Positions 48,933-58,551 of a stretch of 64,000 nt of DNA are shown here, piece after piece. The position numbers were made by a program, and so were the translations under genes. The stretch's first letter is position 1; each line of letters starts with the position of its first letter. Origin of the DNA: Undibacterium piscinae. GTDB taxonomy: Bacteria > Pseudomonadota > Gammaproteobacteria > Burkholderiales > Burkholderiaceae_D. The stretch lies in contig CP051152.1 in assembly GCA_003970805.2 (NCBI GenBank), positions 3,100,001 to 3,164,000 of the forward strand, given 5' to 3'. The notes beneath the pieces are model-generated. The model was not told where the DNA came from. It was given only the letters and a program-made list of their open reading frames with translations, and made no database searches.

Positions 48933-49748
48933 ATGAAACAGCCATTCCATTTTCATCAGGGGCATATTCCTTTGCTGATTTCCATGCCGCACGTAGGTAC
49001 CAGCATTGCACCGGAAGTGAGCGCTCAGTTATTGCCCGCAGCGCAAGAGAAAGCCGATACAGACTGGCATTTGCCGCAGCTCTACAATATGGCGCATGAG
49101 CTTGGTGCCTCGGTGATCCACGCCGAGTATTCGCGTTATGTGATCGATCTGAACCGATCTTCCGACGATAGCAATCTCTACCCGGGGCAAGACACCACCG
49201 GCCTGTGTCCGCTTGATACGTTTGCCAAACAGCCACTGTATGCGGCCGGACAAATGCCCGACGCAGCTGAAGTGCAAAGACGGATCGCGCAGTACTGGCA
49301 ACCGTATCACCAGCAATTACAAAGCGAACTGGAGCGCCTGCGTGCGCTGCATGGGGTTGCCGTTTTGTGGGATGCGCATTCGATCGCTTCACAGGTACCG
49401 CGTTTTTTTCAGGGTAAATTGCCGGATCTGAACTTTGGCACGGCCGACCAGAAATCCTGCGATGCCGGTATGCAGCAAGCCCTGGGCGCGACTCTGGCAG
49501 CTAGCGACACGCCCTACAGTCACGTGTTTAACGGCCGCTTTAAAGGCGGCTACATCACGCGCAATTACGGTCAGCCGGAACGCAATATCCATGCGGTGCA
49601 GCTGGAAATGAGCCAATGCATTTACATGGATGAAGCGGCACCCTACGCTTACCGGCCTGATCTGGCGGCGCAAGTGCAGCCGCTGTTACGCGAATTATTG
49701 GCCACTTGCGTCAACTGGGCGCAGCAACATCAAGGCGGTGCAAAATGA
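48933..49748 (+). CDS. hutG: N-formylglutamate deformylase
   Basis: 271 aa cytosolic zinc amidohydrolase (PF05013) that splits N-formyl-L-glutamate to glutamate and formate, the last step of the five-step histidine pathway. Markers: LLISMPHVGTSI, SRYVIDLNRSSDD, LWDAHSIASQVPRFF, FKGGYITRNYG and HAVQLEMSQ. It overlaps hutF by ATGA, confirming the HutF-HutG branch. Confidence 0.95.
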   Translation: MKQPFHFHQGHIPLLISMPHVGTSIAPEVSAQLLPAAQEKADTDWHLPQLYNMAHELGASVIHAEYSRYVIDLNRSSDDSNLYPGQDTTGLCPLDTFAKQPLYAAGQMPDAAEVQRRIAQYWQPYHQQLQSELERLRALHGVAVLWDAHSIASQVPRFFQGKLPDLNFGTADQKSCDAGMQQALGATLAASDTPYSHVFNGRFKGGYITRNYGQPERNIHAVQLEMSQCIYMDEAAPYAYRPDLAAQVQPLLRELLATCVNWAQQHQGGAK

Positions 49749-51106
49749 CTAGCCTGTTCGCGATTAACGCCTTATTGCCAGACGGCTGGGCCAAAAATGT
49801 ACGCTTGAGCTGGAACGCCAGCGGTGATCTGACCGAGGTGCAAGCAGACGCCACTCCGCAAACGCATGAGATGCAGCAACAATTTGTCTTGCCCGGCATG
49901 ATCAATCTGCACTCGCATGCCTTCCAGCGCGCGATGGCGGGCATGAGTGAAGTTGGCGGTGACGGGCCCGACAGTTTCTGGACCTGGCGTGATCTGATGT
50001 ACCGCTATGCCCTCCACATTACGCCGCCGCAAATGCAGGCCATCGCTGCCCAGTTGTATTCGGAATGCTTGCGTCATGGCTATACCTCGGTCTGTGAATT
50101 TCATTACTTGCACCGCGCACCTGACGGTAGTTTTTATCCGGACATGGCCGAGACCGCAAAGCACGTGATTGCCGCCGCCAGTGATACCGGCATAGGGATG
50201 AGCATGTTACCGGTCTTGTACAGCCATGCCGATTTCAAGGATCAGCCGCTACGTGCCGACCAAAGGCGCTTTAGTACGGATGTCGAACAGATTTTGCAAC
50301 TGGTGCAACAGTTAGACAGTAGCCGCAGCGGCCAGCTTGAAGTCGGCGTTGCGCCGCATTCGCTGCGTGCCGCTAACCTGCGGCAGATTCGCGAACTGGC
50401 GGCGACTGTGCCAGCCGGACGTCCTATCCATATCCATATCGCCGAGCAGCAAAGGGAAGTCGATGCCTGCCTGGCTGCAACCGGAAAACGGCCGGTAGAG
50501 CTACTGCTGGAAACCGGCCTGGTCGATCAGCGCTGGTGTCTGGTACATGCCACCCACCTTACAAAAAATGAAGTGGCAGGGATAGCCGCCAGCGGTGCGG
50601 TAGCTGGCATCTGTACCAGTACCGAAGGCAATCTCGGTGACGGTTTCTTTGATCTGCCCGCTTACATCGCTGAGCATGGCCGCTTTGGCATAGGCAGCGA
50701 CAGCCATGTCTCACAAAGCCCGATAGAAGAATTACGCTGGCTCGAATACGGCCAACGCCTGCGCCTGCAAGGCCGCAATATTGCGCAGATTTCCGGGCAA
50801 AGACGTGTCGGGGATTTTCTCTGGCAAGCCTGTCTGCAAGGCGGAGCACAGGCAAGCGGCAGGCCGCTTGGACAGCTCGCGGTTGGCAAGCGCGCTGACT
50901 TTTTAGTGCCGGAGGATCAGCATCCGAATCTGCAAGACTTGCCCGCTGCCGAGCTGCTCAATACTTGGATATTTTGCGGTAATGATAATTTGCTGCGCGA
51001 CGTATTTGTCGGCGGTAAGCGGGTAGTGCAGGGCGGCAGACACATAGGGCAAGAGCGTATAGAGCGCGAGTTTGCGGCGTGCATGCGAGATTTGCGCAGG
51101 CTATAA
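49745..51106 (+). CDS. hutF: Formimidoylglutamate deiminase
   Basis: 453 aa, start in an ATGA overlap with hutG; 13 upstream codons in the frame lie in hutG. Zinc amidohydrolase converting N-formimino-L-glutamate to N-formylglutamate and ammonia. Metal and active-site motifs: NLHSHAFQRAMAG, HYLHRAPDG, HIAEQQREVDAC and GSDSHVSQS. Other hut genes (hutH, U, I) are not in the window. Confidence 0.95.
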   Translation: MTSLFAINALLPDGWAKNVRLSWNASGDLTEVQADATPQTHEMQQQFVLPGMINLHSHAFQRAMAGMSEVGGDGPDSFWTWRDLMYRYALHITPPQMQAIAAQLYSECLRHGYTSVCEFHYLHRAPDGSFYPDMAETAKHVIAAASDTGIGMSMLPVLYSHADFKDQPLRADQRRFSTDVEQILQLVQQLDSSRSGQLEVGVAPHSLRAANLRQIRELAATVPAGRPIHIHIAEQQREVDACLAATGKRPVELLLETGLVDQRWCLVHATHLTKNEVAGIAASGAVAGICTSTEGNLGDGFFDLPAYIAEHGRFGIGSDSHVSQSPIEELRWLEYGQRLRLQGRNIAQISGQRRVGDFLWQACLQGGAQASGRPLGQLAVGKRADFLVPEDQHPNLQDLPAAELLNTWIFCGNDNLLRDVFVGGKRVVQGGRHIGQERIEREFAACMRDLRRL

Positions 51107-51232
51107 CAACTTAGATTGCTTGCCCTGGACTGCGACGTAAAAAAAAACACCCCCCTCCAAGGCGCAATCCCCATGCCGGTTTCCGGCTTGCCTGCCCGCC
51201 AGGCCGCAGCGGTATTGCGTGTTGGGCGGGTC

Positions 51233-52213
51233 TTACTTTTTTATCGGTGGCTTTTTTTGTGTCTTGCTGTGCGCCAGATCGGCGACGGCCTTTTGACAGC
51301 GCGGCCCCGAAAATTCTTCCTGCAAGGCATCGAGAAACACGCGGGTGCGGGCTGGCATCAGACGTCGCCCCGGGAACACTGCCCAGGCCGTAGTCGATGG
51401 CATGTTCCAGTCGCCGAGCACTTGCTGTAGCTCACCGGTCTCGACAAATTTGGCCGCAAAATGTTCATTGGTCATGACGATGCCCAAGCCTTGCAGTGCC
51501 AGATGCAGCAGCGTATCGGGGGAGTTGGCGCAGGCGCGTAATGGCGGTGAACCCTGCCAGCTTTGCTCTCCGGTCTGGCCGGCGCTGGCACGTGTCAGCG
51601 ACCATAGCGCCGGTTCGCCGCTGCGCGTGAGTATGCGCAGGCTATCGTGTTCCATCAACGCTTCCGGCTCATAGGGGATGCCGTGCTTTTTCAGGTAGGA
51701 CGGGGCGGCATACAGACCGGCCGAGAACACCGCCAGACGGCGTGCCGCCAGCGTTGCGTCGTCGGGCAAATTTCCCATGCGTATCGCGACGTCAAAGTTT
51801 TCACCGATCAGGTCGACCCGTCGGGCCGACAGATCCAGCTCTAAAGAAATGGATGGATATCTGGCGATGAAATCAGCCAGCAATTGCCTTAAGATCTCGT
51901 TGGCAAAATCATTTGGCATGGAAACCCGCAAGCGTCCGCTGGGCTCGGCCTGGCGGTGCTGCGCCAGCGCCATAGTGGCCTCGACTTCGGCGGTGAGCTG
52001 ATGCGCGTGCAATAGCACCGCATGGCCAAAATCGGTGACAGTCAGTTTGCGCGTGGTGCGTAACAGCAGACGTTCACCCAATTGCGCTTCCAGTCCGCTG
52101 ATGCGGCGTGATAGCGTCGATTTGGGCAAGCCCAGGCGTTCAGCGGCGCGGCTGAAACTACCTTCATCAACCACGCGGGCAAACAGCAGCAGGTCATTGG
52201 CTTTGAGGTTCAT
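51233..52213 (-). CDS. LysR-family transcriptional regulator
   Basis: 326 aa from the ATG at 52213; the longer open frame upstream crosses the divergent promoter region and is not family-like. N-terminal winged HTH (LLFARVVDEGSFSRAAERLGLPKSTLSRRISGLE) and LysR substrate domain from about residue 88. Divergently transcribed from azoR with a 133-bp gap, so it most likely controls azoR and pirin, perhaps in response to quinones or electrophiles. Confidence 0.93.
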   Translation of the reverse strand: MNLKANDLLLFARVVDEGSFSRAAERLGLPKSTLSRRISGLEAQLGERLLLRTTRKLTVTDFGHAVLLHAHQLTAEVEATMALAQHRQAEPSGRLRVSMPNDFANEILRQLLADFIARYPSISLELDLSARRVDLIGENFDVAIRMGNLPDDATLAARRLAVFSAGLYAAPSYLKKHGIPYEPEALMEHDSLRILTRSGEPALWSLTRASAGQTGEQSWQGSPPLRACANSPDTLLHLALQGLGIVMTNEHFAAKFVETGELQQVLGDWNMPSTTAWAVFPGRRLMPARTRVFLDALQEEFSGPRCQKAVADLAHSKTQKKPPIKK

Positions 52214-52346
52214 CGTATTCTCTTCATCTACGTTGTAATCACATTGTCTCACCAGTGGAATAATTATATCCATATTATGGGCTTCTGCATTGTTTATGGA
52301 ACGTCTAAAGTACACCCATACCAACCCGATCAGAAAAGACCCCATC

Positions 52347-52949
52347 ATGAATATCTTGCAAATCAACTCTAGCGTACGTGCCGATGCTTCCCACTCCAGC
52401 CGTCTGGCCAATGAAGTGGTACAGCGCTTGCTGGTGGCTAATCCGGATGCCAGCCTTAAGCTGCGCGACTTGGGCCGCACGCCGCAGCCTATGCTTGACG
52501 AGGCCGCTTTACAGGCGCTGTTTACGCCGGCAGAGCAACGCAGCGCCGAACAAGCGGCACGCGTCGCCCTCGATGATGCCCTGATCGCCGAGATTCAGGC
52601 GGCCGATACCCTGGTGTTGGCTGCGCCCATGTATAACTTTGCGATACCGGTGCAATTGAAAAACTGGATTGATGCGATTTCGCGCGCTCAGGTCACTTTC
52701 CGCTACACTGCCAACGGCCCGGAAGGTTTGCTGACCGGTAAAAAAGCTTATGTCGTTTTGACGCGCGGCGGGGTTCACCTGAATATGCCTAGCGATACGC
52801 AGACACCGTATCTGCAGACCTTTCTTGCTTTTTTGGGAATCAGCGATGTCGAGTTTGTCTATGCTGAAGGTCTGGCGATGGGGGCAGATGCTGAACAAGC
52901 CGCGTTTGCCGCAGCGACCCGCCAGATACAGCAATTGATAGCGGCCTGA
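52347..52949 (+). CDS. azoR: FMN-dependent NADH-azoreductase / NADH-quinone reductase
   Basis: 200 aa flavodoxin-fold enzyme reducing quinones and azo compounds with NADH. ATG 52347 starts [21 protein letters not shown], where Ser-x-x-Ser-Ser-Arg-Leu binds FMN phosphate. [19 protein letters not shown] and [21 protein letters not shown] follow. It is divergent from a LysR gene and upstream of a pirin gene, a common stress-response trio. Confidence 0.93.
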   Translation: MNILQINSSVRADASHSSRLANEVVQRLLVANPDASLKLRDLGRTPQPMLDEAALQALFTPAEQRSAEQAARVALDDALIAEIQAADTLVLAAPMYNFAIPVQLKNWIDAISRAQVTFRYTANGPEGLLTGKKAYVVLTRGGVHLNMPSDTQTPYLQTFLAFLGISDVEFVYAEGLAMGADAEQAAFAAATRQIQQLIAA

Positions 52950-53040
52950 TGCAATAAAATTGCGATCAAAGTGCATAACACAGTCGCCAATACGCAGTAC
53001 CGAATAGCCGTAAGCAGTATCCATTAAGGAGCATGACATC

Positions 53041-53802
53041 ATGAAAGATCAAGCACAAATTCACGCAACGACAAGCCTGACAGCAGAACGCGTGACGCAG
53101 CCTCGCAGCGTGGAGCAACTGGTGACAGGCCAGGCCACGACGGACGGCGATGGCGTTAAGCTGACGCGGGTACTGACTCAGGGTTTGCAGAAGCGGCTCG
53201 ATCCCTACCTGATGCTGGACGCTTTTGGCGCAGACGATCCGCAGGACTATATCGGTGGCTTTCCCGATCATCCGCACCGCGGCTTTGAGACCATTACCTA
53301 CATGCTGACCGGGCGCATGCGGCATCACGACAGCGCCGGTAATTCGGGCTTGCTGCAAAACGGCGGGGTGCAGTGGATGACCGCCGGCCGTGGCGTGATT
53401 CATTCTGAATTACCCGAGCAGGAAGAAGGCCGCATGGAGGGTTTTCAGCTGTGGCTCAATCTACCGGCCAAAGACAAGATGATGGCGCCCTGGTACAAGG
53501 ATTTTCAGAGTGATGCCATTCCTGAGTTTGTCACCAGCGAGGGTGTCACGGTGCGCGTGATCGCCGGTACTAGCCACGGTGTGGCAGGCGCCGTGCAGCG
53601 TGAAGTGACCACGCCCTTATATCTGGATCTGCATTTGCCGGACGGTGCCGGATTTTCGCAAAGTCTGGCGGCCTCTATGAATGCCTTTGTCTATGTGTAT
53701 CGCGGCGCGCTGCAAATCGCCGATACGCTGGTGCCGCAGCAGCGCATGGCGATCTTGCGCAATGAGCCGGACAGTGATCAGCTTACGCGCCCGGGGCGAT
53801 AG
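53041..53802 (+). CDS. Pirin-family protein with a disrupted C-terminus
   Basis: Cupin-fold iron protein; bacterial homologs can act as quercetin 2,3-dioxygenase. Metal site residues are in FPDHPHRGFETITYML and GRGVIHSE with a glutamate following. The frame ends early at 53802 (253 aa). Downstream DNA still encodes the normal end in other frames (IAGQPLREPIA, then QYGPFVMNTQAEIMATINDYR, to about 53930). At about 53842 a GCGCAATAC has become GCAATAC, a 2-nt loss. The gene is therefore frameshifted, or the assembly is wrong here. Confidence 0.88.
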   Translation: MKDQAQIHATTSLTAERVTQPRSVEQLVTGQATTDGDGVKLTRVLTQGLQKRLDPYLMLDAFGADDPQDYIGGFPDHPHRGFETITYMLTGRMRHHDSAGNSGLLQNGGVQWMTAGRGVIHSELPEQEEGRMEGFQLWLNLPAKDKMMAPWYKDFQSDAIPEFVTSEGVTVRVIAGTSHGVAGAVQREVTTPLYLDLHLPDGAGFSQSLAASMNAFVYVYRGALQIADTLVPQQRMAILRNEPDSDQLTRPGR

Positions 53803-54457
53803 CGTGTCTTGCGATTGCCGGTCAGCCGCTGCGTGAACCTATTGCAATACGGGCCGTTTGTGATGAATACCCAGGCCGAAATCATGGCGACCATCAACGA
53901 TTACCGTGCCGGGAAATCGGGAAGTGGCAGGTTTACGATGCGCAGGCGTGCATTACGGTTGCAGTGCTGACGTGGCACACATGGGGGCAAACGGTAGTTT
54001 TGATCTGATGCTCGCCAGGGTACAGACCCGCTCCGCCAAGAATTTTTGCCGCGCGTATTGGCAGGCGTGTTTTGCGTATGGATGCTGGGCGCGTCAGTTG
54101 CCTCATGACATTGCCACCTATCTGAGCATCTATGGCGCTTTGGGCTCTGCCGGGGTATAAAATATGGCCAGGTTTTTAACTCGGCCGTGACCATGATACT
54201 GATGCTTAAAATATTTCTTTTTAGCCTGGCGGTATCGTTTATCCCTATGGCTTCAAGCAGATGCGCTTAGGCAAACGCAGGCTAGGCGGATCAATCTGGC
54301 CACTGGTTTGGCTGCCATGGTGCGGCTGTTTACGGTTGTTCTCATGATTGAACTGGCTCTCTGATGGGCAGCAGCCGGCGTCGTTTTATTCCACACGCAT
54401 ATCGTTGCGCCGATTCCTTATGTTGATCAATTCAAGGCGCTGCAGCCTCAAGCGCAA
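53803..54457. other. Decayed stretch without an intact gene
   Basis: Starts with the shifted pirin end, then fragments of membrane-protein-like sequence (MLGASVAS, ILMLKIFLFSLAVSF) that I cannot assign. A roughly 25-bp sequence beginning GTTGCGCCGATTCC occurs twice about 87 bp apart (near 54403 and 54490), so a local duplication has happened. It probably holds remains of genes that preceded the MCE gene. Confidence 0.5.
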
Positions 54458-55403
54458 TTGCAGCATCGGCAGCATCGGCAGCATCTGCCGTTGCGCCGAT
54501 TCCTTATGTTGAATTCATTGATGGTGGCACTGGTTTCCGCCACGGTAATTTACCTGATGTATGCGCGTGGCGCATTCGAGTCTAGTCAAAAACTTGTGTT
54601 GCTGGCCAATGATTCCGAGGGCGTGGTGATAGGAATGGATGTGACGTTTTCCGGATTCCCGATTGGCCGCGTCAGCCGCATTGAATTGAGCGACCAGGGC
54701 AAGGCCAGAATGATCGTCGAGGTAGCGCAAAAGGATGCTCACTGGCTACGCAGCTCCAGCATTTTTACGATGGAGCGCGGCTTGGTGGGGGCGACACGGC
54801 TGCGTGCCTTCAGCGGCATACTCACTGACCCACCGCTAGAGGATGGTGCGGTACGCAATCTACTGGTAGGTGATGTGGCGGCAGAGATTCCGCAGATGGT
54901 CGCGGCGATCAAGGATTTGGTACAGAATCTGAATAATCTCACCGCTACCGATTCATCACTTGATTTGAGCTTACGTCATCTCCATACCGCCACTGAAAAA
55001 TTGGCCGGAAAGGTGGTGCATTGAGCCTGCTTACCGGCAATGATAAGGACGCGCAAAAATAATTAGCCTGATAGACCGCAGCAATAAATTGCTTGCTAGC
55101 GTAGACCGTCTGGCCTTGAATGCCGACCGGCAGATGTTTGGCGAAAGCGGTGCCGTGCCTGAAGCCAGGCTGGCTTTATCTGAGCTCAACCGCTTGCTTA
55201 GCGACGCCAGGGCAAGTTTGAAAAAAGTCGATGCAGTGCTGCTTGAGGCGCAAGCGGTGGGGCGAACGTCAAAGTGGCAACTGCCGACCTTGGCCCTTTG
55301 CGCGCTGATGTCGAGAGCAACTTGCGCAAGCTAGAACAGCTTGTGAATGAAAATCAATCGTAAATGGCCATTCAAACGCGAAGCGGAGATCAAACTACCA
55401 TGA
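54458..55403 (+). pseudogene. MCE/MlaD-family ABC transporter component, frameshifted
   Basis: One N-terminal TM helix, then an MCE domain (LVLLANDSEGVVIGMDVTFSGFPIGRV; GLVGATRLRAFSGILTDPP; DGAVRNLLVGDVAAEIP). MCE proteins shuttle lipids across the envelope. The first frame stops at 55024, a second frame carries LASVDRLALNADRQMFGESG and SDARASLKKVDAVL from about 55081, and a third carries the end (LRADVESNLRKLEQLV...REAEIKLP) to the stop at 55401. The pieces collinearly match one protein, so at least two indels are present. No mlaE/F-like genes remain upstream. Confidence 0.75.
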
Positions 55404-56087
55404 GATTACAGTCCTTGTTTGTGGCTCGCCTGCTTACCGCATTCAGTCTGACGCTCAGCGCCTGCGTCAGCGGCCCCGCGCTACCGGATTGGCAGATGAA
55501 TGCGAAGGTGCCATGGACCGCAGTATTGCCGCCTACTTGTCCGGTAACGACAGGGTCGCTGAACGCGAGTTTTCCAAAGCGCGTAGCGAATTGGCAGGCA
55601 CCGGTCAGGCCAATCTGGTGGCACGCGCCGAGTTGCTACGTTGCGCGAGTCGTGTGGCTAGCCTGGTGCTGGATGATTGCCCCGGGTTTTGCGCCTTTAA
55701 GGCAAGATGCCGCCGCCGCTGAGCAGGCTTACGCGCGCTATCTGGCGGGCCAGGTGCAGCGGCAGGATATTGCCTTGCTACCGGAGTCGCAAGCTAGCGT
55801 AGTAGCAAGCTCCGCCGAAGCGCTTACGGCGACGGTCGCCGCTATCAAAGACCCGTTTTCGCGCTTAGTGGCGGCCGAGTGCTATTGCGTACCGGTAACG
55901 CCAATCCGGCAGTGCTCGCGCTGGCGGTTGATACGGCATCGAGCCAAGGCTGGCGCCGTCCTTTACTGGCATGTTGGGCGTACAGGCGATGCGCGCAGAA
56001 CAGTCGGGCGAAACGGCAGAAGCGCAGCGCCTGCAGCGCCGCATTGCCGATTCAAACCTTGATCGGGATTTGCACGTCGGGCTATAA
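55400..56087 (+). pseudogene. Lipoprotein partner of the MCE transporter, frameshifted
   Basis: ATG overlaps the MCE stop as ATGA. Signal peptide with lipobox LTLSAC. Then three frames in turn: an N-terminal piece to about 55490, a second from about 55489 (AMDRSIAAYLSGNDRVAEREFSKARSE), a third around 55690-55870 and the second again from 55879. Together they give a TPR-like lipoprotein of about 220 aa. Several indels make it a pseudogene or a badly assembled gene. Confidence 0.6.
55778..55873 (+). repeat. Direct duplication inside the lipoprotein pseudogene, copy 1
   Basis: Sequence from CCTTGCTACCGGAGTCGCAA to GCGCTTAGTGGCGG recurs at 56129-56231 with small indels. Confidence 0.75.
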
Positions 56088-56128
56088 AATTTAACAGGAA
56101 TACGGCATCGAGCGCAAGGCTGGCATTG

Positions 56129-56231
56129 CCTTACCGGAGTCGCAAGCTTTGGGCTAGTAGTAGCAGCTCCGCCGAAGCGCTTACGGCGACGGTCGGCGCT
56201 ACAAAGACCCGTTTTCGCGCTTAGTGGCGGG
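56129..56231 (+). repeat. Direct duplication, copy 2 (decayed)
   Basis: Second copy of 55778-55873, now outside any gene. GGGCTATAAAATTTAA at 56080 and GCGGGTATAAAATTTAATC at about 56308 mark the ends of repeated pieces, suggesting tandem duplication followed by decay. Confidence 0.7.
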
Positions 56232-56462
56232 ATGCATGAATTTGCGCAACTACAAACCGACCTGAATACTTCGAATACCGATTGGCAAACCTTGAGTGCA
56301 CTGTGGTGGCGGGTATAAAATTTAATCAGGCAGTGAGCGCAAATCTCACTGCTTAAGTTCATTGCGCGGATTTGAATCAAAACTAAGTACAGCTAGCTGA
56401 ATTTTCGGCTAGCTGTACGTTCATTTTTATTCAGCTAGGATTTAGAATTGTTGCCCCGTCAG

Positions 56463-57266
56463 CGCGCATATCCCATGCGCTTCTTCAAGCACATGTGCGC
56501 AGTGGCTTGGTGGTGTTTTTATTTTTGTGTTGCCTGGTCTTTTTTCTTCTGGTCGTTGTTGTCCGATTGCCGGCGGTGGTAGACCGGCGGCTAGGTCACC
56601 TTTTTTGCTTCGCCAAAAAAAGGTGACCCAAAAAGCGACGCAAAGTTCGCTGCCTGCGGGGACCCAATTGTGGCGAACAGAAATGGGAAGTGCAAGCAAA
56701 CTCGCTGCGTCAGGACAGCTTCATTTTGATTCCATTTTCCGCCCCGCACAATTGGCAGCGCCACATGCGAATTCGATTCAAAAGCCACGTCAAAAAGCAG
56801 ATGCAAAACCCAATTCAAAACCCAATTCCAAAACCCAGGTTCAAAGCAGTAGATTTTCGCTAGTTCGAATGCTGTGACTTGTGCTTGCCAGTGAGCGTAG
56901 CGCACTACGATGTGTTTGACGTTCGTTTTCGCACTGTGGCGCTGCCGCTTGTGCTGGGCAGAAATGGATCAGAATGAAGCTGTCTGAGCGAAGCGATTTG
57001 CTTCTTCCCCATTTTTTGACTTGCACAGGCGGGCACCCGAAGGGCAGCGACTTTGCGTCGCCTTCTTTTGCATACTCTTCTTGCGAAGCAAGAAAGTTAA
57101 GTAGCTGCCGTCTAACCACCCGGCCGGCAATCGCACAAAACAACGACAGAGCGAAAACAAGACCAAGCCAGACAAGCAAAAGCAGAAAGACAGCAGCCGC
57201 CAACAACGCATTTGCCATGCGGCCGCAGCCAAGTGTGCTGAAGAGCGCATGGAATAATGCCGCAGT
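56463..57266. repeat. Large palindromic repeat element, copy 3
   Basis: 804 bp: left hairpin (56463-56510, shortened), left arm about 56515-56770, A-rich array about 56775-56855, right arm about 56925-57205 and right hairpin (57207-57266). Arms mirror each other, for example the GCGACGCAAAG block near 56635 and CTTTGCGTCGC near 57051. No credible gene. Confidence 0.8.
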
Positions 57267-57417
57267 GGCGCTGCCTGTTGAGATACCATGCGGCGCAATA
57301 GATGAAGTCGATTACGCCTTACCTAGTTGAGTTAGAATGGAATGCATCAACGCTATACCCAACCTTAATACCGCAATACCGTACCAGCACTTTCCCGCAC
57401 TTGACGATGCATGGTCG

Positions 57418-57492
57418 CATGTCAAATTATTAGCGATATGGCGAACTCATCGCTTACAATCCCCATTGTGAACGCCACACAGGTGGTTCAGC
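57418..57492 (+). repeat. Distal extension of the palindromic elements, third copy
   Basis: GTCAAATTATTAGCGATATGGCGAACTC-type sequence matching 16789-16860 and 23700-23770, which also lie to the right of palindromic-element hairpins. Here it is cut off by the MITE-like element at 57496. Confidence 0.6.
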
Positions 57493-57495
57493 CTG

Positions 57496-57631
57496 GTAGG
57501 GTGGGCACGTTTTTGTGCCCACGCAGAGATGAACCGACAGCTATGCATGAAGGTTTTGGTTTGATGGGCTTAAGCTGATGTGTTGGTGCTTGGCCTTAAG
57601 CGTGGGCACGATGATGCTGTGCCCACCCTAC
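57496..57631. repeat. MITE-like element with GTAGGGTGGGCAC terminal repeats
   Basis: 136 bp bounded by GTAGGGTGGGCAC and GTGCCCACCCTAC (perfect 13 bp), with an internal GGGCAC-GTTTTT-GTGCCC hairpin. Related copies lie at 60412-60735. Confidence 0.75.
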
Positions 57632-58062
57632 GCACTGATCCATTTTCGCGCCCCGCACAATTGGCAGCGCCTGCGAATGTCGATCAAAAGCCAACGTCAA
57701 AAGCAGATTCAAAAACCAATTCAAACCCATTCAAAACCCAGGTCAAAAAGCAGTAGATTGTCGTAGTTCGAAGTGCTGTGATGTTGCCCCTGCGCAGTGG
57801 AGCGGTAAGTCCACTACGGATGTGTTGACTTTCCGTTTTTTCCGCATGTGGCGCTGCAATTGTGCTTGGAGAAGGGATCAGGAATTAAGCTTGTCTGAGC
57901 CGTAGCGAGTTTTGCTTGTTCCCATTTTTTGCCCTGCATAATTGGGCACCCGAAGGGCAGCGACTTTGCGTCGCCTTTTTTTGCTTCCGTTTCCCTCCAT
58001 GTCAGGATAGATGTCGCCTCACTTAATATGATAAAAAGATGGAGGGCGGAAGTCAGGGTAAG

Positions 58063-58551
58063 ATGAAACGTATTCGATATACAGCAGAACAAAGGGAATG
58101 GGCGGTTCAACAAATGATGCCCCCGTTAAACCGAGCAGTGGTGGAATTAGCAAAGGCCACGGGAATTACTACAGTGACGCTACGTGTTTGGCAGAACGTG
58201 GCGCGTGAGGAAGGAAGAATTGTGCCTGGAGATGGTAAACAAAGTGATCGCTGGTCCAGCACGGACAAATTTCGCATCGTGCTAGAGGCTGCAGCACTAA
58301 GTGAAGTAGAGCTATCGGCGTATTGCAGAACCAAAGGCGTCTATCCAGAACAAGTGACGCAATGGCGTTTAGCCTGCGAGCAGGCCAATGGACAATTGGT
58401 GCAGACTAAACCAGATGCCTCACAGACAAAACGCATTGGCGAACTGGAACGCGCCTTAAAAAAGAAAGATGCTGAGTTGGCAGAGTCGGCGGCGCTGCTT
58501 GTTTTAAGAAAAAAAGCCGAGGCGATCTGGGGGAGGGAAAAGGACGAATGA
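58063..58551 (+). CDS. IS3-family transposase OrfA
   Basis: 162 aa from ATG 58063 (after CAGGG). N-terminal helix-turn-helix (KRIRYTAEQREWAVQQM), a second HTH-like segment around ELSAYCRTKGVYPEQVTQWR and a C-terminal leucine-type coiled coil (RIGELERALKKKDAELAESAALL). Binds the IS ends. It overlaps orfB by ATGA; many IS3 elements make an OrfAB fusion by -1 shifting, but here separate translation by ATGA coupling is as likely. Confidence 0.85.
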   Translation: MKRIRYTAEQREWAVQQMMPPLNRAVVELAKATGITTVTLRVWQNVAREEGRIVPGDGKQSDRWSSTDKFRIVLEAAALSEVELSAYCRTKGVYPEQVTQWRLACEQANGQLVQTKPDASQTKRIGELERALKKKDAELAESAALLVLRKKAEAIWGREKDE

